NCBI GenBank assembly: GCA_019914945.1
Contig: CM034099.1
Coordinates: 2,728,001-2,792,000 of the forward strand
Source: Typha latifolia
Taxonomy: Eukaryota; Streptophyta; Magnoliopsida; Poales; Typhaceae
Direction: 5' to 3'
DNA: 64,000 bases
Shown here piece after piece: positions 24,418 through 39,750 of this stretch (positions within the stretch are counted from its first letter, which is position 1; every line of letters starts with the position of its first letter). The notes beneath the pieces were generated by a model. The model was not told where the DNA came from. It ran no database searches and was given only the letters and a program-made list of their open reading frames with translations. The translations under genes were made by a program, and so were the position numbers.

Positions 24418-25471
24418 TTAAGTTTAATGATGCCCCTCTTTCTTCTTCTTTGATTTTTTGTAACTTTTGTTAGATATTGTTAGTTAATATGTTTTCTTTT
24501 GTGTAAATTATGTATGTTTTCCATGTTGGGTTTGATTGAGGATCAATCCCCAACGCCCTTAGCTGTTGATTTTTGCACAGCTTTTGTACACAGTTCAAGA
24601 TGTGGTTCTCAAACATTTGCAGAAAAGGGTTTGTAATCTTTTCGTTGGTCAACCAAAAGGATCGATCATTTTAGGTCTCAAAAAGAGATGAGAAAGTTCT
24701 ACAAGAGGCTGGTAGATCTTCGAACGACTAACAAATCACATGAACTTTTTTTTTTTCTCTTTTCTTTTCTGTGACGTGATCTCCATGGAGTCCTCCAGCT
24801 TCAACATTTAATGGAGTAGAAGGCCCTGCAATCTCTCCACTTTGGCTTCACGAAATATCCCGTGCTCTGGATGGAGGAATCGACATAGACGATAATTAAG
24901 TAGACTACCCGTGAATTTCTTAGAAATTTTTTCTGAAGTTATTTATTTATTTTTTAACAGAAAGATTTAGGCTCTTACGAACAGAGTACGTCAATTTTCT
25001 AGATTAAATGCATATTTTTTTATAACCAATGCACATACATTATATAAGAGATCTTCATAAGAGTTTAATTTTATTATCACTAAAATTACAAAACAAAAAT
25101 CAAAAACTTTTTGATGCAAATAGCCTATCACAATCACCACTTCTCTTACTGGTTTGCTACGTAACAAGTGAAATATTATCTATAAGTAGGACAGGGCTAA
25201 AATATGATAAGTAAAAAGAGGGCGAATTTTTTTCTTTGGGTAAAACGTGACACATAACAATTGGAAAGAATTTCAGTTGCATTTGCTACTAACTCATCTA
25301 TACGGAAACATACTATAAATGAAGGGTTTCATACTTCCATATAGCATCTATACCTTGATCCAGGGAAAAGATCAAACCACTCCTTATCTATCTTCACTAA
25401 GAAATCCAGTTTGAAAGGTAACGAGCAGATACATATTGTCAGCATAATTAGAAATGTCACCAACATAACAA
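24418..25471. other. Spacer, no gene recognised
   Basis: T-rich 3' UTR of the ZCF37-like gene followed by AT-rich sequence. No conserved frame is seen until the exon-like minus-strand frame at 25472-25637. Confidence 0.5.
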
Positions 25472-25637
25472 TTATCGATCATTCTTGGAAAGTGCGCAAT
25501 ATATTCTTCCTGAGCCATTGCTGTGTTGTAAATGCTCCTCTATCCTGGACTGCAAGTAAAGGCCGCAAGTCAGTGTTTCCACAGTTGGTATTGTCAACTC
25601 GCCATCCAGGTTCGGCTTTGAGAGATGCTCCTCAATC
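25472..25637 (-). other. Exon-like open frame downstream of the AKAP17A-like gene
   Basis: Directly after a good acceptor (ATGCAG, ending at 25638) the minus strand is open for 54 codons to TAA at 25472-25474. It reads IEEHLSKPNLDGELTIP, then a middle part, then GLYLQSRIEEHL and a short tail; the string IEEHL occurs twice. The composition looks coding. It could be an additional 3' exon of the AKAP17A-like gene (a GT donor in the right phase exists near 25989), an alternative terminal exon, or a fragment of another gene. I do not recognise it. Confidence 0.35.
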
Positions 25638-25987
25638 CTGCATGTCATCATTAACCATAGAAGGAAGAGAATATTGTTACTCAGAAGTTAACTTAATAAT
25701 AATGAAGGAGATGCAATGGGAGAGAAAATTGAGAGAAGATGCAACTGAACTAGATACAAAAGGAAGAGAAATCAGTCTAGGTAATGCTATCAAGTATCAA
25801 ACAAACCGAAGGTAATCTCATGATGTTAGTGCAGGCCCACTCTTGGACAGGTAACTGGCTGACATCATTAAATCAAGCAGCTGGATTGCAAAATGCTACT
25901 AAGCTCAAGATCATGATAAGTCATACATGCAAAAGATTGCAACTATCAACCAATCATTTTCATGGAAAACATTTTTGTCCAAATAAT

Positions 25988-28900
25988 CTACATTGGAGGA
26001 CAATTATTGTTAAAATATTGGAATTGGAGAGGAAAACCCACTCTGAATCTTTTCCGTCGTGAACCATCTGAGTCAAAATCTGTAAACTGTGCCTGATGGG
26101 CAATGGCTTCATTTCTAATTCGTCCTGTTAGCATCTGATCCGAGCCACCTCTTTCTTGCCTATGGCTTGTAGCAGGCTTTTGCTGCACACTCCGGAAATA
26201 GCCATTTCGATCCCAATTGACTTCATAGTCTACCTTTAGTCGTGAACCTTGCTGCAAAGCAGAACACTTCTGATTTGAAAGAGTCCTATGATATCATTGC
26301 TATTATGGGATCAATTTGGATATTTACAAAAAAAATGTCATAATTATGTAGAAAGCCCCAAAATAATAGCAATAGTTACTAATATTATATGGACTTGCAT
26401 AGATATAAATATCAATGGTTCTTTTAATACACAAGGTGCAGTTTGTAGAACTTATACTCTGGTTGACATTAAAGGACGCAGATCATGAGTTCTCAATTCT
26501 TACAATTTTGGATAATTGGGTATAACCTACGAGCTACAAAATGCTTATGCACCAAAGGAAAAAAAAATTCATATATTCTGAAAACTAAAGATGATTCATC
26601 ATGTGATCACATTAATTCCAGTATTTCTTTAGTAAAATTATTTCAGGTTACCTGGAGACATTCAACAGGACGCTTATGCAAAACTAGTAATAAAATACTG
26701 ATAAAATGCGACTAACATAGTGATCTTAGGAGCTCAATAACTTAGTATAAGTTGCATCTTGCTTTCTTATGTGGACGGTTTAGCAATTAGCTATCTTCTC
26801 TTCCAAAACCCCTTTCTGATTTAACTTCTTCTAACTAGCACTCATTACATTTGATGTAAGCATCACATCATTTTAAGTGTCAGACTATAGATGTTAAGTT
26901 TAAACAGGTTATAATGATCTGGTCATTTTTGCAAGACCCTTCTCATTTTCTGTAGTATTCAACCCTCATCCAGTACTGCAGACAAAAAGGTTTAAATGAC
27001 AACTACCAAAATTTCAAAGTGGAATTGTTGAAGAGGTACAATAAGCAATCAAGTACTTGTAACAAAACTGTTGGTTGTCTCTATGTGGAATAATGTGTTC
27101 TAGTTAAATAACCATTTCTAGCCATGAGCATCCTAGCTACTCGAGCAATTGCAGCTATCCACAAAGAAATAACAAATGGATGACTCTTCAGAGATCAGGG
27201 GTAGGTTATTAGTATAATTAATTCTGTTGAATATTCCTACACGAGCAAAAGAACAGGAGAAAGAAAACTATGGCCAGGAGAAAGAAAACTATGGCATTCT
27301 AGAATATGGTATTTTAACAGCAGAGCTTATGGAGCCAAAGGACAAGAACATCAATATACTTGCTATACAACCATTATAAAACATCATAATCCCATATAAA
27401 AGGTCACTTAATTATTCACCTTCTGCATTGAACGTCCACATAACACTTTCATTGCATTATAGAAATCATCGTAGTTCTCAAACTGCACCAAAACTTTGCA
27501 ATTAAGTCCAGATACAATTTCCCCTTTAGCTTCATCTTCCTTCTTACTCAGATCATCGTCTCCGGTGATGTTAAGATTCCTATTAGATGCAAGTAAGAAT
27601 ATCACAAAATTGTGTCTACAGTTTGACACCTATTATCTAGCAAACACATAGCATAGGTTGAGGATAACATATATTTAAGACTATCAACTATCACAAACAG
27701 CCACTATTAATCTAGCGTGAATCATAAAACATATGAATCATGTAATTTGTCAAAGAAATATGACCTCACATGTATCTGTCTAATGCAGTAACTGAGAAAT
27801 GTCATCAACTTGTCCTCCAAAACAACTCGTCTAGATTACGATGATTTCCTTCCTACAAAGTTATATAGATTTTAATTTCCAAAACAGCAGAAAGATATAA
27901 CAACTTCAAGGGGAAAACTACATATACTGAGCTTATGAACATAATTCGAGGATACTCCTAGAAGTAGAAGAACAAAACTATCAAGAAAGTCGATTAAATG
28001 AATGTTCCATTGAAGATAAGGCTACAAGTTTAGCCGGAACTCCAACAAACCAATTCCCACCAATTTTAGATTAAGAATCAAATTCAGAAGCCAAATTGAC
28101 CATACTCAAAAGGCCCAACCCATCAAATAGGATATCTCCAGTTCACAACATTGGTGGAAGGTTTATAATAAAAGACAACAAATGCTTATTCCAGATATCC
28201 AGGATTCATCCAATTCCAGATAGAGACTTAGTTATAATCATAGGCAATACTTATTCTTAGTAGGCATTTCCTGCTTTTTAACATCTTTCAAACACACAGG
28301 GTGATTAAAGAAGTATACATATAAGTAGCAAAATTTTCCATTTCTAATTTAGGATAAAAAGATGCTATCGAATTTAAAACCAATTACATGACAAAGAGAA
28401 GAAAAAAGACATCTAGGAGAAACACATGTACAGTTCACGAAATGCACCTTATTTTCCCTAATGCTGAAAAAATGGTATGTGTAACCAGCATCGACGCCTT
28501 CGAGGACACTCGCGGCTCTGCGAACCACCGGGAAGGCACACCTTGCACAATAATCGTGTCAGGCCACCGAACCCCACCCCTCACAGAACTCCCTGCCAAG
28601 TAAAACAGTGTAATTAAAGACTAAAAACTCCAACTTTATTGCGAAAAAAAAAATCAGGTGCAAGTTCTCACTCCGTCCATCGAGAAACTGGGAGGCATAG
28701 GAATCCTCCCAAGATTTCTTCATCCTTCCAAAATCATCCGACATCGGGATCTCCACCGTCATCCGAAACTTAACCCCCTCCAGATTCAACTCGATCCCAC
28801 TCAACTTCTCCAGGACGGAGCTCCTCCATTCCGAGAACTTCTTACTAAGTGCGTCGTCGTCTTCCTCCTCGTCGCTGTTGTCTCGTTTTGGGGTTTTGAG

Positions 28901-29203
28901 GAAGGAGAAGTCGCGGATGAAGAGGGTGCCAGAGGCGACCGGCTCGCCGCGCTTGCGCTTGTGGAGGTCGGGGAAGCGGTGGAGGAGGAGGTCGCCGTCG
29001 TCGGAGACGGGGATAGAGGAACTGGAGCGGAGGAAGGAGAGGAGGGAATGCTTGAGTTGCCACTCGTCGAGCGGTTTGATGGAGAGGTCAGCGCGGAAGA
29101 AAGTGAGGAGGAGCTTTAGGCGAGGGGTGAGGGAGAGGCCGCCGCCGAGGTCTAAGGTTTCGTTGGGCGGGAGAGAGCGGAGGGATCGACGGGAGGAGGT
29201 CAT
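25988..29203 (-). CDS. AKAP17A-like RNA-binding (RRM) protein, at least four exons
   Basis: Exons 29203-28672, 28592-28448, 27579-27420 and 26251-25988 join in frame to give 366 residues. The N-terminal block (LTPRLKLLLTFFRADLSIKP, then DEWQLK), the central EIPMSDDFGRMKKSWEDSYA, and the RRM-like region (DTIIVQGVPSRWFAEP, GLNCKVLVQFENYDDFYNAM, GSRLKVDYEVNWDRNGYF) match plant proteins annotated as A-kinase anchor protein 17A-like. In animals AKAP17A (SFRS17A/XE7) is a splicing-speckle protein; the plant role is presumed to be in RNA processing. An acidic linker (DEEEDDD) separates the two parts. The frame reaches back to TTG at 29248, but ATG 29203 is the likely start. The end is uncertain: after SRRKRFR, where homologues usually end, the reading frame continues about 16 residues, and a GT directly follows, so another exon may exist. 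Confidence 0.78.
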
Positions 29204-29304
29204 CGGTAAAGTTGAGAGCTTCGAGTTCAGTACCGGTGTGGGAGACAAGATGACGAGTTTATTAGATTTAAAATTAATTGGGACTAAAACGAGATAAACT
29301 CTAA

Positions 29305-29321
29305 CACGTGCACCTCACGTG
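29305..29321. promoter_or_regulatory. Pair of CACGTG boxes in a divergent promoter
   Basis: Two perfect palindromic CACGTG boxes at 29305-29310 and 29316-29321, spaced 11 bp start to start (one helical turn). They sit in the 338-bp gap between the start codons of the AKAP17A-like gene and the eS1 gene. CACGTG is the G-box bound by bHLH and bZIP factors in plants. Their position is nearer the AKAP17A-like start. Confidence 0.55.
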
Positions 29322-29443
29322 CCGTATGCTCAAGAGCACACCGCTGGGATTATCCAGGCAAGTTCAACCGTCAGTTTAATGTCCATTGCATCAAATGAAA
29401 TCTAACCGTCCGATGGGAACATAATAAGCGTTAAGCCGAGCCA

Positions 29444-29510
29444 TATAAATGCTCGTTTCCTAGGGCAAGCTTTACTCCCTCTCCCTCGTCCTCTCTTTTG
29501 CAAAAACCCT
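29444..29510 (+). promoter_or_regulatory. eS1 core promoter: TATA box, pyrimidine tract, AAACCCT
   Basis: TATAAA at 29444-29449 is followed by a pyrimidine-rich tract at about 29472-29499 and AAACCCT at 29504-29510. Pyrimidine-rich leaders and telo-box-like AAACCCT elements are typical of plant ribosomal protein genes. ATG is at 29542. Confidence 0.55.
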
Positions 29511-29541
29511 CGCGGCGGCGGAGCAGCAGCAAACAGCAGCC

Positions 29542-31603
<2,062 letters not shown>

Positions 31604-32561
31604 AAGAAAAATGGCAATAATTTATCAAGAGATGGATCTTTCCATTTAGAAGATTATGCCATCTATTTATTGTGGGCCTCAAATTTCCAGCAGTTTTGAG
31701 TAGAGTATTGTTTTTTGGAGTTTCATTGTCGACCAGTTTCGAGTACAATCATGAATGCTGCTTTGTTTCCTTCATTTCTATCAGTAATCTTTAGTTCTAT
31801 CACTCGTTACGCAAATTTTGTCATCATAGTCTGGATAATTTTTTTTCTCAAACTGCTGGATAATTGCTATTTATGATAATCTGCCTATCAGATACTTGGC
31901 CCTGCTATATATTTCTCAGCTATATTGTTGGACCCAATCATTCAATCTAAGTATATAAAACATCAAATAACCAGCTGTGGTAGCGAAATTTGAAGTGAAG
32001 TATGTCTTTAGTGAGTGGCCCGTACTCTTTTCAACTAGTTGGGTTGTATAATCATATTAACTATTAATTAGGAAAAACGTTGTTAACAAATAACTTACTA
32101 ACAGCTAATATATAAGCAATTTAATATGACATTCTGCTAAGTTTACTGATCTTATAAAAGACAAAATGATGTACTTGAAGAAGAAAACTAATAACTGAGA
32201 GCCTGAGGCACTGACGAGTATGGCCAAAGATGATATCACCTTCGGAAGTTGAGTATCTTGCCTTATTGAAAGTGCAAAGATAATCGACTATAATTGAGCA
32301 ATGTTAATTCAATGACTTTCAGCATATTGACATATAAGAACTCACTCTTTTAGTGAGAAGAAAAACAAGGGGTGGTGTCAGCTGATTGAGAACCCAACCA
32401 GATCTCACATAAAAAAAAATAATCACGCTTAAAAGAACGAAATCAACAAAATGTTGTGATCTTTTCTTTATTCTCCCATAGTTAAGATACTCGTACGTCC
32501 TTTCTGGGAGCAGCTTGAACTTCATAGAGGAAACACATCATAGTATTAATAATAATACCTG
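31604..32561. other. Convergent spacer between eS1 and SURF1
   Basis: The 3' UTRs of the two convergent genes (eS1 on +, SURF1 on -) fall here. AT-rich, with no conserved frame. Confidence 0.6.
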
Positions 32562-35500
32562 CTACAAGCGGATATTCTTCGCCTTTATTCGCTTGACGGC
32601 CATAAAAGTTACAGCAGCTGACAGAGAGTACCTAAAGATCACAAATGGTAATAACTTACTTTTACGGAACAAATCAACTAGCATATGAGAATCAGATGCA
32701 ACAAAGAAGCCTTTCTTACATTAACTAAATCAACAAGAATTCAAAAAATTAGTTCTTTCTTATTAGTATAGGTCATCTGAAGAAGTGATCTACATCACCA
32801 AATTGTCTTTCTTTTGTATGAAAAGATTTAATTGCTTACCTGTATAAAGTATTTATGGTTCAACAAGCACAATGAATGTATATCAACAACAAACAGTTAT
32901 TATGGACACAGCAGGAATATGACTACATCAATATGAAAGCTCTTCTTTTAGCAACTACATCTGCATACGTTCCTGATAAGGCAAAACTAATTTGTTCTCA
33001 CACAAAATGCTATAACATTTTCCTACAGAGAATAAGCTATTGTTCATGGTAAAAATAATATTTGTAAGAGCTTCTACAAATTCAGCATTCCAAATGAACT
33101 TTGAGATCACCAACCAGATTACACTTGCAAAACAAAAAATAAAAATAAAAAGAAGTGGCACATTGTGGGTCTTTTGCAACTTAATTGCATTTTGTTTTGG
33201 ACTGACAATAATAAGCTCTAGTATGTACTATCCATGAAAATTATATGCATTCCATTATAATAAAATATGCATCGATTTTAAAAATGTATGCACTCAATTA
33301 TCAAAACCTCAATCTTGTCACTAAAAAAACAACAACTGTAATTAAATTGCAAATGCACATTGTCAAAAATATTTAGAATGAAAATGTAGGACAGAATTAT
33401 TAGAGTGAAAGACTGTACAACAACCATATATCTTCTTTATTTCTTCAGTGAAGTTCTTTTGCTTCAATTTTGCTTTGTGGAAGAGCTGAGAAAATTATGG
33501 GACCTTAGAAAGAGAAAAAATGGACCAACCTACCCAAGGAAAACATGTTTAGCCTTGTGGACCACAGTCACCCATTTTGCAGTTTGGAATTTTAAAAAGA
33601 CCATTTCAGTATGAAAGCTCTTGCAAGCAGATTTACAAAGCTTCTAGTGGTACAACCTACGGAATTCACTAGATGTGCAAGCTATCTTTCCTCATACTCA
33701 ACAAGTTATCTCCGGTTTTTTATAGCACGGCAAAAGTTTGATTTTATTAAAGATGATGCTAGAGTACCAATGACTAGTTGAAATAAGCAGTCTTTCCCTG
33801 ACCAAGTTGCTCCATGCTCTTGTAGCATCAGTTAAATACCACTTCCACCACAGACAGGCCAGATTTAGAAAAACAAGAAAAAAAAAGAAGAGAAAACACC
33901 GACTATTTTCCTAATGTCTTGCAACATATCAACATTTCCAGCTGATTTAGGATATGCTCCAAAATTCATTTTTAACCAAAGATCTAGGTACTGATTATTA
34001 CTATTTGCATGTCTAATGTCATAGGGAGAAGGGAAATGTTCAGGGATGTGAAAATTGCTCAACGTTTCAACTTCAACCAAGGAGTTTGGAATGGAACAGA
34101 TTAATGAATACTGTGCCACCAGAAAGTGGATATGGTTGTGTATGAGCTATTGGTAGCTGTTATGCTAGTCTAAGGCAACCATCAAAATATTCAGCCAACT
34201 CATCTCTCTGCAGATAACCCATCTATTGTTGAAAAGAATTTTGTGTTCGTGGTAGGGTAAAAGTGTTCTATCAATTGCCTGAAATGATTAAATAAAAGCA
34301 TAAAAAATATGAATGACTAGGAGAAATCAAAGTATAGTTAGAACCATTATGCATAGACCGTACCATGTTATGGTATAATTGAGATGGTCCTGTGGCATGA
34401 CTGAGTATCGAATTAAGCTGTTGACATCTTTTGGAACAGGATAAGGATTTGTTGCATTGGCATCTGCATTTATATCTTCAATATAAATAGCATTATCTGG
34501 AAGACCAGAAGCACGGGCAATCATGGGAATATCAACATAAAACCACTGGCCACTATTGGGATCATTTGCTGGAACGAATATGCTTGGCTTCTCACTTCCT
34601 CGGATAACTCCAATAACTCCTACAGGAGCCACCATATGCTCTTCAGCCTGCAAATTTGAAAGTATAATTTGATAGAAAGAAACCTAGTAGCTAAAGGATG
34701 CACTATAGAAAACCATATGCAAGCGCAATGTCCTTGACAATTTCAAAATTAGATGAACATAAATGCTTAGGTAGCTAGGTATCAAGAAAAGCTAGATAAG
34801 CATACAAGGGGTTTGTTACATACAAATCGCATGCATCTATCATATCTAGAAGAAATTTGCGTATATATACCAAATGATGATACAAGTTACCCAAACAAGA
34901 CAATCATATTGATTTTTTTGAAGAAATGGGGCGGTCATATACTTGTTTAAATGAAACATGTAACAGCACCGCCCACTAGCCAAGGACTGGCAACACTTAT
35001 CCAAATTACATAACCACTAGCCTTCTAGCTGCACAAAACGTATGCACTATAGGAAAAATCGACTTGTGGTTGTGTATCACCTCAGAAATTGTGGACTTCC
35101 TGGACCAAAATTTCCACCAAGCACTTCTCCCATTTGCTTCAGTATCAGCTGCTTTTGACAGTAGATCTTTTTCAAGTTTCTCCGTTTCTTTTATATTCTT
35201 GTTACGCCAGTCCCGAGGAACCCATCCTCTGTTAACAAGGATGGGCAGCTGCACACTGTCAAAGATTGCTTACAAAGTTATAAGTGAGATAGACACCAAA
35301 CTACCAAAGCCACAGTCAAAAAACTCTGTTTGTGCTACTTAATCAAATTCAAACTATTCATTTTTAGAATAAAAGGCTTATTAAATGAAATCATGAAACT
35401 GAATCAAGAAAAATCGATCATTAAAGGCCAATGAGTACAGTTATATGCAATGTCTATAGTCTACAGATATACTGTTATGATACATCATACAAGTAAAAAA

Positions 35501-36715
35501 TATGTTAATCTTTTGTTGGCAGAATTATGTGTTAGGTAAGCTATTAAATTTTATACACATTCTGCTTCTCGTTTAGATCATCACATGCAACAATTAACAC
35601 TCATCTTAAGGAATGAGCTCACAATATGATACTACTTGAGAAAATGAACCAAGTTAGAGCTTGATGTCAAGTGCCTATTGTTAAAAAAGCCAACTCCAAA
35701 CAGACTCTGGCCAGTAAAATGTACTCAGAAAATGAATTCATCATAAATCAAGTACATGGAAAATGATATCACTAACAAGATGGTGAAAGACAGACATCTC
35801 ACTTGGCTCAAAAATCCACCTATATAATAGATCAGGGAACATCTCAGGCATAGGCGGATCATGTATAATTCCTTGTTAATGTCTCATCTGCCACGCGATT
35901 TATCGATCTAGAAACATTAAGCTACATCATCCTCTTATCTATCAAATATATCCCAATCATACAGAAGAACAAGTAAGATATTTCAATTATGATTCTAATC
36001 ATTTAATATAAAAAAGCCACTGTTTCATCCCAGAATTTACCTTTCAGAGTCAGATCCTCTTGGAATCAACGGCGTAATCACATAATACCCATTCTCCGTC
36101 ACACCGGAAATGCTTCTAGACCGCGGACCGACATAAATTGATTTGCTCTCATCAAAATCACCCTCGCAGACAACCTTCCGGAACTCCAAGGAACCCAAAT
36201 CATGACCAAGAGAAGACAACTCATTCCACCTAATAGGTTCCATTTCCAGTCGCTTCTTCCTATAATCCAACATTTCAATCTAAAGAACAAAAACCAACCA
36301 AGACCTCTTTAAATCAGAACAGGGATCACGCGTCTAAATCCGGGAAAGCATACTCCTTTAAAGCGGTGTTACCTTCTCCTGCCTCCTGAAGAGCTGCCAT
36401 GTTCCGAGACCAAAAGTGATGGCGCCGGGAAGAAAGAGCAGAAACTTGGAGAAGATTCCTCTTCCACTCTCTGGGAATTGAACAAGAGAAGCATTTGAAA
36501 GAGTTGGAGGACAAATTGAATCGTGTAAAATATATTTATAAAGACTGAAGGGAACCTTGAGATTGAGATGCTGCGGCGGCGGTTGCTGTTGGTGGTGGTG
36601 GAGGTGATGGAAGAGAGGTGGAGAAGGAAAAGAGAGGGGGGTAGAGTTGGGATTGGCGAGGACATGGGAGGAGAAGGCGGTGGAGTTTGAGGGATTTGGA
36701 GAGCAAGGCAGCCAT
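32562..36715 (-). CDS. SURF1: SURF1 cytochrome c oxidase assembly protein, six exons
   Basis: Exons 36715-36556, 36470-36373, 36279-36041, 35255-35081, 34647-34364 and 32631-32562 encode 341 residues. Residues 1-50 are Ser/Pro/Ala-rich and fit a mitochondrial presequence. The first membrane helix lies near residues 62-80 (FLLFLPGAITFGLGTWQLFRR), a SURF1 hallmark. Next come MLDYRKKRLEMEPIRW, then GYYVITPLIP and LPILVNRGWVPRDW, then GQWFYVDIPMIARASGLP. The second membrane helix is near the C-terminus (WYSLSAAVTFMAVKRIK). SURF1/Shy1 proteins sit in the inner mitochondrial membrane and help haem-containing COX1 assembly. All splice phases close. Intron 5 is about 1.7 kb, much longer than the others. 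The coding part ends in KNIRL. Confidence 0.95.
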
Positions 36716-37517
36716 TTGGAGCTTTCGGAATGAGCAGTGCTCTATGTTTGCTCTTGGGCAGTTGTCGCTACTTCCATGGGCGTTTTGACTCAAAAGCCAG
36801 GAGTTAACTCGCTATTCTTTCTTCTTCTTTTTTCCATTTTTAGGGTTCTAATCTTCTAAGTCCGAATCCGATAACTAATGGGTGCTAATTGCTAAATCCA
36901 ATCCGAATTTGTCGTAATTGCCTATTCTCTTGTCTTGGGTCAACTCCTATGCGGCCCTGCAGGTGTGGATGAGGAGAATGACTTTGACGGTTTTGCCCTC
37001 CTCTTACATCTCTCTTCTCTGCTAATTTCTCTTCCACTCTCCTCCCTCACTTTCCTATCTACTCAGATCAACTGTTAAAAATCTATAGTAGGATGGTGAG
37101 CTTGCCACAATAGAGACAAAGTTATATAGTCATGGTTATGGTAGGTGAAAAACATGCTCATTTATGTCTGCACCAGCAAACATCCATCATGTTTTTAAAT
37201 CCTAGCAACACAATGCATCCAAATGTTAATTTGCATAAGCCAATGGTTCATATCAGGGAAATTTTACACACTAATTGTACTTACAAAGAAATTTTTCACA
37301 CAAAACACACACGTTAATTTTTGATACCATAACGCCCTTTTTGCATATTACGCCCAGATGCAATACAGTGCTCTGGGAAACAATTCAGTGCCGAAAGAGT
37401 GTCTGGAAACATGGACGGAAGCCCATCAAGCCAACAGCAGACTCATAGTCAATTCCAAATACAAACTCAATGCATCACATATGAACAACCGCTAAATCCA
37501 AGTAAGTGGCCAATATA
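36716..37517. other. Spacer between SURF1 and ARL8
   Basis: Contains the SURF1 promoter and 5' UTR on the left and the ARL8 3' UTR on the right (both genes on the minus strand). No additional gene is seen. Confidence 0.6.
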
Positions 37518-39750
37518 TCAGTTTTTGGTTTTTGAGTGCTTCACAAGCCAATCTATGACAGAGTCGATGTTGGTTGAATTCTTGCATGAGATCATGAAAC
37601 AACAAACTTCTCTGTCCGTGATAGATTTCAAACCCCTGCAATAAGGCAAATATTAATCAGTAACAAAGGAGAGTGAGTTACAATTTAACTTCTTTCATTT
37701 AACTGTAGGGTATAGCAGAATCAGACTACTTACATTTCGTCAGTCAAACCTTGCATTGGCAAAGCTTCAAGCTTGTCAATTTTATTTCCAAGGACCAGTA
37801 GCGGGATGCCGCTCAGAGATGGCTTGCTTAGAAGGTCATGAAGTTCACTTTTTGAGACTGACAAGTTATCACGGTCAGCTGCATCGACAACGTACCTGCA
37901 AATTAATGATTGTTAAGGCAGAAATAACATGTTAATTTAAGGTGTAACATGCTGTTCTGGTTGTCTTCATATTAATAATTATAACCTTCAAAAAACATTA
38001 CTTCCAACAGTATGTGCTTTCAATAAAAGCATAACTGTCATGTCGAAAGTTCACCATGATGTTAGACATAAGTTTTGACATATCTAGGTAGTCATCCAGA
38101 TTGAGTATCAACCTTTGGAACCATCAGTATTCAGTACCCTCTTAAAGATGTGAATATGTAAAACTGAATGACATGAAAAGCCTGTATATCTTACCCAAAC
38201 ACTTTTTCAATTTGAGACAACAGCTAAATGACATGAGTTCAATCCTCACAACAGAAGTATAAAAATTAAGTTAAATATGACACCAAGATGCAGTTGGCTA
38301 AACTGAACCAATGTGTAAGGATACTAGTACAAGAACTGACAGAATTTCACTATCAATTACCAACCAAACACTAAACCAATGGTAATTAAACCTATCCAAA
38401 AGCAAAATCTGGCAAGAAAGGTTTGCCATAAAATATATAAGGCTGGTGAGCAGGAAGAGCCATATATTATTAAAGTTCTGGTTTATCAAATCAACAAATG
38501 ACTCTCTCTAGCTTCCCTTTAGATATGGAAAGTACTAGATAAAGGAGAAAGCCGATAATCAGGAGGAGAAAACCGGGGCCATCACATCACCAATGCTCAC
38601 ACTGCAGAGCAAAGAGACGTCTGTATTCCTGTTTTACATCAATACCTAATTTTCCTGTCATTTCTGATTGCTGACATTCTCTTTATGATTTATGCACACC
38701 AAATCTAACCGTGCAAGGAAAGTAATTTGAAGTCATAACAAAAGAAGAGCAACTATAATTAAAACTAGATAAATATATAAATCAAATAGGTAAGATACAT
38801 ACACAATGGCTGAAACTGCACGGCAGTATCTTTCCCACATACTGCGAAACCTAGGCTGGCCGCCAAGATCCCACAATTTAATCGTAACATTTCCCTTGGT
38901 CACCTTCCTCATGTTGAATCCTACCTACAATAATACATAAGGATAACATTACAACCAAACGGCTAGTTTTGCTGGCAAACAAGAGAAAATGCTCGTCCAA
39001 GTGAAATGGACACTTCTCACAGTAGGAATCATGTCCTCACTATATCCACCAGTCTGCAATGAAAAAGAGTAACACATGATTAAGCAACTAAATACACCAT
39101 AATTTCACTTATAAACTATTGAGCATGCATTTAGAGGTACATACTGCAATAACATTCACAAGTGAAGTTTTCCCAGCATTTTGAAGTCCGATTAAAGACA
39201 GCTCCATTTCTTGCTTGAAAAAGAGGCTGCATTTGCAAGATAAATACAAGCACACTGCTTTATTTTACAGCAAGCACTAAACTTTATAAGAAAATGAAAC
39301 CACCTAAAACAATTGAATATGAACTCAACAATCAAGGCACTCTCCTTTTATAGCATAGCTTGGAAATGCAAAACCTTTTCACCTAAATCCTTTTTTTTTT
39401 CTACAGAGCTAGTCCCATATATCCCAACAGCTCAATGTAATCATAGATGACTTCATCCAGATCGTATTATATGAATTCAAACCAATAACAGCAGCACAAG
39501 CACATTAAATCCTTATAATCCCAAATCCAAACCCTAGACTTCGCTTCCCCTCTAATACATAATTCCTCGCATCAAACGCATTCCAACGACGCCAATTCAC
39601 AAGACAAAAGCAACCAATTAGCACAAAATTCGACAAGATCCCGAGTGCGAGCAGCGTATATCGAACCAGATGGACATAAATGCCGTCAGAGCTAGAGAAA
39701 GAATTCATTTACCTTCGGAGCCAGTTAAGAAAAGCTTCCCACAATCCCAT
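37518..39750 (-). CDS. ARL8: ARL8-type small GTPase, six exons
   Basis: Exons 39750-39713, 39226-39145, 39053-39021, 38924-38803, 37895-37734 and 37635-37518 encode 184 residues, the full ARL8 length. GTPase motifs are complete: P-loop [11 protein letters not shown] (G1), the switch I Thr in the segment DMIPTVGFNM (G2), WDLGGQPRF (G3), LGNKID (G4) and ISCKN (G5). The N-terminus [20 protein letters not shown] is the amphipathic ARL8 helix used for membrane attachment. In animals ARL8 acts on lysosomes; plant ARL8 (ARLA) proteins are found on endomembranes, including the tonoplast. Exon 3 is only 33 nt. All introns are GT-AG and in phase. Confidence 0.96.
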
